A DNA stretch of 64,000 nt from positions 4,278,001-4,342,000 of the forward strand of contig NZ_CP048114.1 in the NCBI RefSeq assembly GCF_010093025.1, read 5' to 3'. The DNA comes from Edaphobacter sp. 12200R-103 (GTDB taxonomy: Bacteria; Acidobacteriota; Terriglobia; Terriglobales; Acidobacteriaceae). The translations under genes and the position numbers were made by a program. Below, in pieces: positions 8,965-19,616 of this stretch (position 1 is the stretch's first letter; each line of letters begins with the position of its first letter). The notes below the pieces were generated by a model. That model ran no database searches, had not been told where the DNA came from, and worked only from the letters and a program-made list of their open reading frames with translations.

Positions 8965-11900
8965 ATGGCAGACGCAGGCAAGCACATTTTTGATCCACGC
9001 CTTCTTAAGGAGGCGGAGCTTCGCGACGGCGCAGCGGAGGCCTACTGCCAGCGCCTGGCAGAGCAGATCCAATCACACCACGCCTCGCTTGCCACGCCAG
9101 AGGCGAAGGCATCCTTTCGCGACTCCTGGCGCGCTGCGCTCCAGATGACCATTCCGGAGCTGGAGACGATGGATCTCCGGACGATGGTTGGGTTGCTGCA
9201 TCGCAGGCCTAAGGCGCAGGCTCGTCTCGCGACCCTTACCGACTACCCTCCCAGTAAATGGCTGCTCGAACAGGAGCTCATAGCCCAGGGGCACTGGCCG
9301 CCGCCGGATCCGGCGAAGGATGCCTATGCGGTTGCCGATGAGCTGCACCTGACGGGTATTTGCTTCTCCGGAGGAGGTATTCGGAGCGCGACATTCAATC
9401 TGGGAATCCTGCAAGGGCTTGCCGCCAATGAGAGGCTGAATTCATTTGACTATCTCTCCACCGTCTCCGGAGGGGGATACATTCATCAGTTTCTGGCATC
9501 CTGGATCTCCTGCGAGACTGTCGAGAAGGTCAAAGAGCAGCTGCAGCCTCTGCCCGGCCCTCCCTCGCAACGAATCTTCTGGCCGGAACCACTGCGCTGG
9601 CTGCGCCGCTACTCCAATTACCTTACGCCGCGTGTGGGGCTCTTCAGCGCCGATACCTGGGTCGCCTTTGCCATCTGGCTGCGCAACACCTTTCTCAACC
9701 AGATTGTGCTCGTCGCTTCCATCATGCTGGTAATGCTGCTGCCGCACTTTTATCTCAGCTCGCGCGGCCGTGCAGCGCATTTTCTTCTCGATCGTGGAAT
9801 GTTCGCGGCGTCCGTAATCCTCGCGGGTTTTCTCTTTTCGTCGGCCATCATCTGCTTCAAGCAGTTCATCCACCCTCCTGCGGACCATTGCCATCCGGTG
9901 GAAGAGACCGGGTTTGGCCAGGCAGGCGTTCTTTGGCTGGTCTTTGCGCCTGTGCTGATCTCGGTTTTTGTCGCCTGTCCTTACCTTTACCGGTCATCGT
10001 TCTGGGCGGGGAATCCGCTGCCTCAGCGCACGCCCCATACTGCGGTCGGCATGCGCCACTGGAGAAGTACTCAGCAGGTCATTCGCACCATCGATTGGCC
10101 GGAAAACACAGGCATTGTTCCGGCCAGCACACGGGTATACATCAGTCATCTGCATCGGCTGACGCAGAAAACCGAAGAGCCGCGTAGTGTGACCACAGCG
10201 TCGCTCAACAAGCCTAAGCTTCCTCCGCCGGGCGAACCGGATGCGATGAACAATCTCCACGCATGGCAATCGGCTTACTCCTTCCGCTGGTGGAAGCCCC
10301 TGACCGCCTTCGACGATGACACTTCCACGTCGTGGGTCTTTACTTCCATGCTGGCTGGCATCGCTCTTCTGATACTCGCTGCAGCCCGGGCGATTCCTCA
10401 GAACTGGCGGCGCCTCATCGTTCTGCTTGGAATGGCCGGCGCCGTAGGTTGCGGTTACGTTCTCATCAACCTCTCCCGCCTTGTCATCTTCGTCACGTCG
10501 TTCTTTCTTCCCCTTGAAGACGTGACGCGTGCAGCGATTCCTTTGCTGCCGTGGCTTGGCCTGACTATCGTCTTCGTCTCGATCGAAATTGCCGGAGGCC
10601 TGGTCGGTAACCTCGTCGACGACTCTGTTCGCGAATGGTTCGCACGGCTGCGGGCCTGGAGCTTCCTCTTCGGCCTGCTTTGGTTCACGCTGACGGCAAG
10701 CTCGCTGCTTGGTCCGGCTCTGGTTTCGTGGCTGTTTCATGTGGCCCACATCGGTAAACCGCTCTGGCTCGGCTGGATCGGGACCACCCTGGCCAGCGTG
10801 CTTGCCGGCAAAAGTTCCTTCATCAGCGGCACAGCCAAAGACCAAAACTCGAAGTCGGCACTCGCCTTGAATGCTCTGACGCTCGTTGGCCCTCCGGTCT
10901 TCATCGCCGGTCTGGTCCTTACGCTCTCCTGGGTTATCGAAAAGGCTCTCGAGACGATCAAGTCTCAGCTTGGCGATCAGATTCTTCCACACTCGGACTT
11001 CTTTGCCCTGCTTGCATTGCTGGCAATTACGGCTCTCCTCTTCGGCTGGCGGATCGACGTCAATGAGTTTTCGCTGCACTCCTTTTATCGCGATCGCATT
11101 GCGCGCTGTTATGCGGGCGCCAGCAATCCCGACCGCCGCCCAAACCGTTTTACCGGATTTGCCGGGAGTGACAAGCGCCTGCGGTTGATTGATCTTCTGC
11201 CCGCGCGCTTCAATAACGCTGCACTCAATAAGTTATGGGCGCACGTCTGCGGACCTGATCTCTGTACGCTCGATCCGCAGCCGCCCACCTACCAGGGGCC
11301 ATTCCCGATCTTCTGCACAACCCTGAACCTCTCCTTCGGACAGGACCTGGCTTATCAGGAGCGCAAGGGCGCAGCCTTCGCCTTTACGCCGCTTTATTGC
11401 GGTTACGATGTGGGCTGGACGGAGACCGACACGGATCGCGTGCAGTTCAACGGCTACGCTCCTACGCGCAGCTTCGCGTATGAAGATGGAGGTCCGCGCA
11501 TGGCCACTGCGGTCGCTACCTCAGGAGCTGCCATGAGCCCCAACTGGGGTTTTCATTCCAGCCCCACGATGGCTTTTCTGCTTACCATCTTCAACGTGCG
11601 GCTCGGCCTTTGGATTCGCAATCCCCGGCACAAACGTTTTCGCCTGCGTGGGCGTCACAGCAATCCTTCCTCGCCATGGTTTGGCCTCTTCTACCTGCTG
11701 GCAGAGCTCTTCGGCCTGGTCAACGACGAGGCCGCCTTTGTCTATCTGACCGACGGCGGGCACTTCGAAAATATGGGACTCTACGAGCTGGTCCGACGCC
11801 ACTGTACGACCATCATCATCTGCGACGCCGAGCAGGACGGCGACCTCTCCTTTCAGGGCATCGGCATGGCCATTCGTAAATGCCGTATCGACCACGGGGC

Positions 11901-12222
11901 CGAGATCGACCTCGACCTCTCCCAACTTGACCCTGCCGGCACCTCTCAGGTGAGCCCCGTCTGCGCAATCGGGGGGACGATCCGCTACTCCAATGGAACC
12001 GTCGGGCAGGTCCTCTATATCAAGTCCGTCTACACCGCCGATCTTCCTCCCGACCTGGTGAACTTCCACAAGGAGAACCCTACCTTCCCCAACACCTCGA
12101 CGGTCGACCAGTGGTTTAGCGAGTCCCAGTTTGAGAGCTACCGCCGCCTCGGTCAGGAGTATGCCTCCTCCGCGCGCGTTCGTACCTGGATGGACCGGCA
12201 TCTTCCCGTACGTCCCGCCTGA
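8965..12222 (+). CDS. Patatin-like phospholipase fused to a polytopic membrane domain
   Basis: A 1085-residue protein. The lipase parts are split in the primary sequence. The oxyanion-type SGGGIRS lies at 135-141 and the candidate nucleophile serine in STVSGGG at Ser168. Some 760 residues later comes the catalytic Asp in TDGGHFENMG (Asp930). Between them lie roughly ten hydrophobic stretches (about 240 to 700), so a membrane domain has been inserted into the hydrolase or the chain returns to it. The nucleophile motif is V-S-G-G rather than the strict GxSxG of patatins, similar to large bacterial patatin-related and cPLA2-like proteins. It probably hydrolyses acyl lipids at the membrane. It stands as a single gene with no operon partner. 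Confidence 0.85.
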   Translation: MADAGKHIFDPRLLKEAELRDGAAEAYCQRLAEQIQSHHASLATPEAKASFRDSWRAALQMTIPELETMDLRTMVGLLHRRPKAQARLATLTDYPPSKWLLEQELIAQGHWPPPDPAKDAYAVADELHLTGICFSGGGIRSATFNLGILQGLAANERLNSFDYLSTVSGGGYIHQFLASWISCETVEKVKEQLQPLPGPPSQRIFWPEPLRWLRRYSNYLTPRVGLFSADTWVAFAIWLRNTFLNQIVLVASIMLVMLLPHFYLSSRGRAAHFLLDRGMFAASVILAGFLFSSAIICFKQFIHPPADHCHPVEETGFGQAGVLWLVFAPVLISVFVACPYLYRSSFWAGNPLPQRTPHTAVGMRHWRSTQQVIRTIDWPENTGIVPASTRVYISHLHRLTQKTEEPRSVTTASLNKPKLPPPGEPDAMNNLHAWQSAYSFRWWKPLTAFDDDTSTSWVFTSMLAGIALLILAAARAIPQNWRRLIVLLGMAGAVGCGYVLINLSRLVIFVTSFFLPLEDVTRAAIPLLPWLGLTIVFVSIEIAGGLVGNLVDDSVREWFARLRAWSFLFGLLWFTLTASSLLGPALVSWLFHVAHIGKPLWLGWIGTTLASVLAGKSSFISGTAKDQNSKSALALNALTLVGPPVFIAGLVLTLSWVIEKALETIKSQLGDQILPHSDFFALLALLAITALLFGWRIDVNEFSLHSFYRDRIARCYAGASNPDRRPNRFTGFAGSDKRLRLIDLLPARFNNAALNKLWAHVCGPDLCTLDPQPPTYQGPFPIFCTTLNLSFGQDLAYQERKGAAFAFTPLYCGYDVGWTETDTDRVQFNGYAPTRSFAYEDGGPRMATAVATSGAAMSPNWGFHSSPTMAFLLTIFNVRLGLWIRNPRHKRFRLRGRHSNPSSPWFGLFYLLAELFGLVNDEAAFVYLTDGGHFENMGLYELVRRHCTTIIICDAEQDGDLSFQGIGMAIRKCRIDHGAEIDLDLSQLDPAGTSQVSPVCAIGGTIRYSNGTVGQVLYIKSVYTADLPPDLVNFHKENPTFPNTSTVDQWFSESQFESYRRLGQEYASSARVRTWMDRHLPVRPA

Positions 12223-12407
12223 CCAGCTTTCCACAGATCTGTAGCTGACCTACAACGAAGGTGTTAGAAGTAATCGCGACTGCTGGCTACGCCAGAGCCG
12301 CGACCATCCGCACCCCGGGCTGCGATCTCACGACTTCCACAGTAGAATCACTGATTTCCAGAGGTCCTGTTGGTTTACCTTCAGAGAAGGGATGGGATTC
12401 CCCGTCC

Positions 12408-12425
12408 AGCACAACATGTTGTGCT
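12408..12425. promoter_or_regulatory. NrdR-box-like palindrome
   Basis: AGCACAACATGTTGTGCT is a perfect 18-base inverted repeat ending 6 bases before the -35 hexamer of the nrdJ promoter. Its core CACAACATGTTGTG fits the published NrdR box consensus (acaCwAtATaTwGtgt) at 12 of 14 positions with two symmetrical changes. NrdR represses ribonucleotide reductase genes. NrdR boxes normally come in pairs about 31-32 bases apart centre to centre, and a convincing second box was not found. Confidence 0.6.
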
Positions 12426-12431
12426 TTATAC

Positions 12432-12460
12432 TTGACACACGCTATAGGCAGAGGTACTTT
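12432..12460 (+). promoter_or_regulatory. Sigma70-like promoter for nrdJ
   Basis: A perfect TTGACA (12432-12437) is followed after 17 bases by TACTTT (12455-12460). It lies immediately downstream of the palindrome at 12408-12425. The predicted transcript would start near 12467 and carry a leader of about 215 bases. Confidence 0.5.
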
Positions 12461-12683
12461 CACCACTGCAAGCAAGACGTGGGATAGCGTCACGTCAAAA
12501 AAATGTTCCCGAATTCGACTTCAGCCGTTCGCTCCCCAGGTAGCAGCCGCACGACAGGCGCGCCTTCGAACCCAACGCCCTGAAGCCCATGACATAAGAC
12601 CCGCCTCGTTCGCGAGGCCAGTACAAACCGGAGGCTAATCTGCTCCGGGCATCGAATTTAAAGCGAGAAGGAGCAAATTCCCA

Positions 12684-15998
<3,315 letters not shown>

Positions 15999-16065
15999 AA
16001 AGAAGAGGACGATAGTGGAAACTGCGGCAAGCTGTTCTAAGTAAATCAAACGGGGTGCCTTTACA

Positions 16066-16770
16066 GTGTTCGATAGGTCTGAAGTGCTGAAAGTTCAGCA
16101 AAGAATTGCAACCTTAACAGTCCAGGCACCTCGCATCCACATTTATCCCTTTAGCAGACTAGTCAATGCGCCGGCGACTAAGTGGGAAAAGTTGATCTCC
16201 GACCTAGAGGAAAAACAAAGGGTCGTATATCTCTACTATCAGCCGGTTCGTGAAGCGATCGTAAAGCTGACTGCTGCGGAAAGCATAGATCGAGACGGGA
16301 TCTATGCTGAAATGTCTCAGCGAGCATCGCATGTTGTTCATACGCGCACTCAGAATCCGATTAGAGATAATCAAAAGTGTTTTGAATGCTACGAGAAAAT
16401 TTTCCTGCCGCAGGTATCTTCCTTCGAAGAGAGCCTGTTGAAGGTTCCTCAAGTTGAGGGTACGTTTTTCAATGGGGTTATTCTCAAGGGATTGCCACAT
16501 ATGATCGTACGAGATCGACGACGGAGAAAGCGCTTCGTCTATCTTTATCCTTCTGATTGGAAAGATCACGAGCTAGACGCGTACATGGAGCTTTTGACGA
16601 TTATTGTCGAATCTGAATTTGGCGCGGATTCGGCAGATATATGGTGTATGGGCTTGAAAAGCGGGAAGACCATACCTCGACCTCGATCCAAAAGCAGATC
16701 ACGGCAGGCGTGTCGCGATGCAGCGAAACACTTCAAGCGTATGGTTGATGCAGGAATACTCTCGAGCTGA
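16066..16770 (+). CDS. Unknown protein, first gene of AT-rich island
   Basis: A 234-residue protein starting at GTG 16066, with GGGG about 11 bases upstream; no in-frame ATG occurs before residue 84. I do not recognise a family. The N-terminal half is helical (KWEKLISDLEEKQRVVYLYY). The C-terminal half alternates strands and helices: FNGVILKGLPHMIVRD, a basic turn RDRRRRKR, FVYLYPSDW, the helix DHELDAYMELLTIIVE, the strand ADIWCMGLKSGKTI, then a Lys/Arg-rich tail. The order resembles a PD-(D/E)XK-like nuclease fold, but the catalytic Asp and Lys are not where they should be, so this is only a weak structural hint. Base composition is much lower in GC than nrdJ next door. It is 11 bases ahead of the next gene. 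Confidence 0.7.
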   Translation: MFDRSEVLKVQQRIATLTVQAPRIHIYPFSRLVNAPATKWEKLISDLEEKQRVVYLYYQPVREAIVKLTAAESIDRDGIYAEMSQRASHVVHTRTQNPIRDNQKCFECYEKIFLPQVSSFEESLLKVPQVEGTFFNGVILKGLPHMIVRDRRRRKRFVYLYPSDWKDHELDAYMELLTIIVESEFGADSADIWCMGLKSGKTIPRPRSKSRSRQACRDAAKHFKRMVDAGILSS

Positions 16771-16781
16771 TCTTAGGGGCC

Positions 16782-17591
16782 ATGTTAAGAGATAGTGATC
16801 GAAAGAGATGCGAAGATAAATGGTTCGATTCCGATTCGATGGAAGAGAATTTCGATTACAAATTCTTCCTGCGCGTCGCGGCCAAAGATAAGAAGTTTCA
16901 GAATGTGAGTTTCAAGTACACTATTTTCGATTCCTGCTATTTTCGAAAATGTATTTTTGAGTCCTGCGATTTTACAGGATGTCGATTTTTGGCAACCAAT
17001 TTCAATGGCGCCACTTTTTTGGACTGTAAATTTGACTATGCTACTTTTGAGAAAACCCTAATCGCCGATGACGTCCTAGATGTGAACTGTCCCGCCGGAG
17101 AAAATATAAGAGCCAAATTCGCTAGGACACTACGGATAAATTATCAGCAGTTGGGCGAGGCTAGATCAGCTAATAAGGCGATGGGTGTAGAGCTAGACGC
17201 AACGAAAACCCATCTTTATAAAGCCTGGAGATCTCAGGAGCGTTATTTTCGTGCAAAATATCGCGGATTGACGCGGTTACAATTTTTCTTCAGTTGGCTC
17301 AGTTTCAACATCCTCGATGTCTTATGGGGAAATGGCGAGAGTATACTCAAGCTGGTTCGATCGATCCTCATATTTCTAGTTATCCTCGCATTAGTCGATA
17401 CATTCAAGTTCCGAGATCCAGGACTCGTCCGCAGCTATTGGCGAGCTTTGGTTGAGGCACCGCAAACTTTCTTGGGCACACGTGTGCCCCCAAACTTTTC
17501 TCATTCCGCATTGACACTAATCTTGTCGGTTCGGCTGATCATGTTTGGTGCGCTCACTTCATTAATCATTAAGCGATATGGGCGGCGATAG
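16782..17591 (+). CDS. Pentapeptide-repeat protein with two-TM channel-like domain
   Basis: A 269-residue protein. Residues about 40-95 are pentapeptide repeats with the A(D/N)LxF-type rhythm (FKYTIFDSCYFRKCIFESCD, CRFLATNFNGATFLDCKFD), which form a right-handed quadrilateral helix. A charged helical region follows. The C-terminus has two hydrophobic segments (about 190-206 and 243-262). The WGNGES entry before the first helix matches the pentapeptide-plus-Ion_trans_2 channel family. The pore-loop stretch between them lacks the TxGYGD potassium filter and reads APQTFLGTRVPPNF. It may be a degenerate channel or a membrane effector. It overlaps the following nucleotidyltransferase gene by 14 bases and is AT-rich like its neighbours. 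Confidence 0.8.
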   Translation: MLRDSDRKRCEDKWFDSDSMEENFDYKFFLRVAAKDKKFQNVSFKYTIFDSCYFRKCIFESCDFTGCRFLATNFNGATFLDCKFDYATFEKTLIADDVLDVNCPAGENIRAKFARTLRINYQQLGEARSANKAMGVELDATKTHLYKAWRSQERYFRAKYRGLTRLQFFFSWLSFNILDVLWGNGESILKLVRSILIFLVILALVDTFKFRDPGLVRSYWRALVEAPQTFLGTRVPPNFSHSALTLILSVRLIMFGALTSLIIKRYGRR

Positions 17592-18267
17592 TATTATGCA
17601 CATTTATGCCTTTGGGTCGGTTTGTCGAGGAGAGGTTACCCCGGACTCCGATATTGATCTGCTCGCATTGGTAGATGGGCATGATTCTCGATTTTCTGAA
17701 CGTAGTTATTCGATTTATTCATATAAGAAGATGCGAAAGATGTGGGAAGAAGGTAGTCCTTTCGCTTGGCACCTTTTTCTGGAATCTAGACTTTTATTTG
17801 CGGAGGATGGAACAGATTTTCTTGAGGAACTTGGGCAGCCAATGCGATATCGGAAATATGTGGCTGACTGTATCAAGTTTAAAGATGTATTTAACTCTGC
17901 TCGGAATTCATTAGAAACGGGCCGAGAGAGCAGCATATTTGATCTGTCAGCGGTTTTTTTGAGTCTTAGAAATATCTCTACCTGTTATTCATTGGGTGTA
18001 CTGAACGCGCCAATGTTTTCGCGTCATGCAGCCTTGTCCCTAACAGATCCTTTATCTCTTCCGCTAAGTTCGACGTCATATGCCGTTCTTGAACGAGCGC
18101 GTATTCTGTGCACAAGGGGAGCGGGCGCACCCGTCGATGATCAAGAAGCTGAAGCAGTCATGGACGAGTTTGATCGAATTGATTCGTGGATGACATCTAT
18201 TGTGGAGAGTGCGAGAGAACATGAGCGAATTCATCAATCGGGTGGAAGCCCAGCGAAGATTAGTTAA
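17578..18267 (+). CDS. Stand-alone nucleotidyltransferase (MNT / pol-beta fold)
   Basis: A 229-residue protein. The N-terminal motif FGSVCRGEVTPDSDIDLLAL gives the Gly-Ser and Asp-x-Asp of the NTP_transf_2 family, which binds a nucleotide and two metals. The first ATG leaves only about ten residues ahead of the motif, so the usual preceding helix is missing. The candidate third acidic residue may be Glu in WHLFLESRLLF. The rest is helical (about 100-215), with LRNISTCYSL where a HEPN-type partner domain would have R-x4-6-H, but no histidine is in place. It could adenylylate a protein or RNA, or serve as a minimal toxin/antitoxin nucleotidyltransferase. It overlaps its upstream neighbour by 14 bases and the next gene by 47. 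Confidence 0.85.
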   Translation: MGGDSIMHIYAFGSVCRGEVTPDSDIDLLALVDGHDSRFSERSYSIYSYKKMRKMWEEGSPFAWHLFLESRLLFAEDGTDFLEELGQPMRYRKYVADCIKFKDVFNSARNSLETGRESSIFDLSAVFLSLRNISTCYSLGVLNAPMFSRHAALSLTDPLSLPLSSTSYAVLERARILCTRGAGAPVDDQEAEAVMDEFDRIDSWMTSIVESAREHERIHQSGGSPAKIS

Positions 18268-18517
18268 GATTGTCAATCGAAAGCCTCAAAAGGAACCTCT
18301 TTTTTCGCTTTCCGGTTCCTCAATAACTAGATGGAGGTCCGCTAACGGTATCGATCCATCTTCACCTGTTGTGACATTACTCAAGAAGGCATGTGATCGC
18401 GTGTTTGTGATGGCAAATCACAGCGACGCTCCGATTGCTGAGGAGTATCAGCTTACGTTCGAAGAATTGCAATGCATCGGGGACGAGTTGGAAAAAGTTG
18501 TAGCGGCAAATACTTGA
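18221..18517 (+). CDS. Small unknown partner protein of the nucleotidyltransferase
   Basis: A 98-residue protein from the ATG at 18221, which lies inside the end of the nucleotidyltransferase gene (47-base overlap in another frame). It begins with a helix NRVEAQRRLVKIV, has a basic KPQKEP turn, a short SSITRWRSANGI segment and an acidic C-terminal helix (LTFEELQCIGDELEKVV). Size, charge pattern and the strong overlap resemble two-gene toxin-antitoxin or enzyme-inhibitor pairs. No named family was recognised. It closes the AT-rich island; a GC-rich repeat follows after about 50 bases. Confidence 0.7.
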   Translation: MSEFINRVEAQRRLVKIVNRKPQKEPLFSLSGSSITRWRSANGIDPSSPVVTLLKKACDRVFVMANHSDAPIAEEYQLTFEELQCIGDELEKVVAANT

Positions 18518-18569
18518 TTGTAGGGGGGTGCTCTCTGGCGGGTGGCAGTCAGATAATCTTGACACACTA

Positions 18570-18634
18570 ATGCCGGGTGCCCCATCTTCGTCGCGAAGCG
18601 ACTAAGGTGGGTCATTCGAGCGAAGCTCGAACCC
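18570..18634. repeat. Structured 65-base repeat, copy 1
   Basis: Begins ATGCCGGGTGCCCCATCTTC and contains nested inverted repeats: GTCGC-GAA-GCGAC, TTCGAGC-GAA-GCTCGAA, and CCCATCTT facing AAGGTGGG. A near-identical copy in the same orientation lies at 19482-19548. The two flank the minus-strand gene bdhA. This copy is at the gene's 3' end and could act as its transcript end or stabiliser. Confidence 0.85.
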
Positions 18635-18649
18635 CTCCGGGAGCAGCCA

Positions 18650-19435
18650 CTACTCCATCACCAGCCCGTGACTCACAAGAATGCTCTGTCCCGTCAGGGC
18701 AAGGGTCTTCTGGCCGGCGAGAAACACCGCGGTATCTGCAATCTCGTCGGTCGTTGTGAATTCCTTGTCCACGGTGTCGCGAAGCATCACCTTCTCCACC
18801 ACGTCCTTCTCGCTTATGTTCAGAACCTTCGCCTGCTCCGGAATCTGCTTCTCGACCAGCGGAGTCCGCACATATCCCGGACAGATCACATTGGCTCGCA
18901 CGCCATAGGGTGCGCCCTCCTTGGCCACCGCGCGGCACAGCCCCACAATTCCATGCTTCGCCGTCACGTAGGGAGCCTTAAGCACCGAAGCCACCTTCGA
19001 GTGAAACGATCCCATGTAGAGAATCGAGCCGCCCTCCCCGGAGGTGTACATATGGCGCAGACAGGCCCGCGTCGTCAGAAAGGCGCCGTCCAGATGCACT
19101 GCCAGCATCTTCTTCCACTCGCTGAACGCAAGTTCGTGGACCGGAGCAATATGTTGCACCCCCGCATTGCTGTAAAGAATGTGGACCGCCCCAAACTCGC
19201 GAAGCACTCTAGCGACTCCGCTCTCGACGGACTCCTCATCCGTCACATCCATCGCAAGCCCAATCACCTCTCCGCCTGTCGCTTCGCGGATCTCCCCAGC
19301 CGCATCCTCCGACCGCTTTTGATCCAGATCGGCGATCACCACCCTCGCACCCTCCGTCGCAAACCGGCGGACGACGGCGTAACCGATTCCTGAGGCTGCA
19401 CCGGTAACAATCGCTACTTTTCCTTCAAGCTGCAT
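18650..19435 (-). CDS. bdhA: 3-Hydroxybutyrate dehydrogenase (SDR family)
   Basis: Oxidises D-3-hydroxybutyrate to acetoacetate with NAD, feeding storage-polymer or ketone-body carbon into central metabolism. The 261-residue protein has the Rossmann glycine motif TGAASGIG (11-18), the acidic DLD end of beta-2 typical of NAD preference, and catalytic Ser143, Tyr156 and Lys160 (YVTAK). The stretches GVQHIAPVHE and LAVHLDGAFLTTRA are characteristic of this dehydrogenase rather than of generic SDRs. One oddity is SNAG instead of NNAG. It is a single gene on the minus strand between two repeat copies. The substrate assignment is good but not certain. Confidence 0.85.
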   Translation of the reverse strand: MQLEGKVAIVTGAASGIGYAVVRRFATEGARVVIADLDQKRSEDAAGEIREATGGEVIGLAMDVTDEESVESGVARVLREFGAVHILYSNAGVQHIAPVHELAFSEWKKMLAVHLDGAFLTTRACLRHMYTSGEGGSILYMGSFHSKVASVLKAPYVTAKHGIVGLCRAVAKEGAPYGVRANVICPGYVRTPLVEKQIPEQAKVLNISEKDVVEKVMLRDTVDKEFTTTDEIADTAVFLAGQKTLALTGQSILVSHGLVME

Positions 19436-19481
19436 CTGCCCTCCGCGTCAGCTGCTCCCTCTTCATCGGGACAAATCATAC

Positions 19482-19548
19482 ATGCCGGGTGCCCCATCTT
19501 CGTCGCGACGCGGCTAAGGTGGGTCATTCGAGCGGAAGCTCGCACCCT
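19482..19548. repeat. Structured 65-base repeat, copy 2
   Basis: The same element as at 18570-18634, same orientation, with the first 27 bases identical. The stem bases change in compensating fashion (GTCGCGACGCGGC, TTCGAGCGGAAGCTCGC). It lies between the start of bdhA and the start of the plus-strand cupin gene. Confidence 0.85.
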
Positions 19549-19616
19549 CACGAATATTCCCGGACTAAAAGACGCTTCGGCTCTATACTCACTCCCATTC
19601 CTTTCAGGAGTGATCG

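Larger units (their letters stand above)
12223..12683 (+). other. 461-base untranslated leader of nrdJ
   Basis: No gene is supportable here; the open frame at 12261-12638 has no family features. The stretch carries a perfect palindrome and a sigma70-like promoter (listed separately), followed by about 220 bases of leader. It ends in GCGAGAAGGAGC, a strong ribosome-binding site 8 bases before the nrdJ ATG. I looked for a cobalamin riboswitch because the enzyme needs B12, but could not assemble its conserved core. Confidence 0.6.

Noticed and set aside
9994..11079. 361-residue minus-strand frame opposite the patatin gene
   Set aside because: Charged low-complexity product; it lies inside a well-supported gene on the other strand.
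12435..12450. Second NrdR box overlapping the nrdJ promoter
   Set aside because: Only about 10 of 16 positions fit and the centre spacing of 26 bases is not the usual 31-32.
12261..12638. 125-residue open frame in the nrdJ leader
   Set aside because: No ribosome-binding site, no motif, and it overlaps the promoter and palindrome.
12223..12683. Cobalamin riboswitch before the B12-dependent nrdJ
   Set aside because: A CACTG-like patch is present but the ordered core elements of the cobalamin aptamer could not be found.
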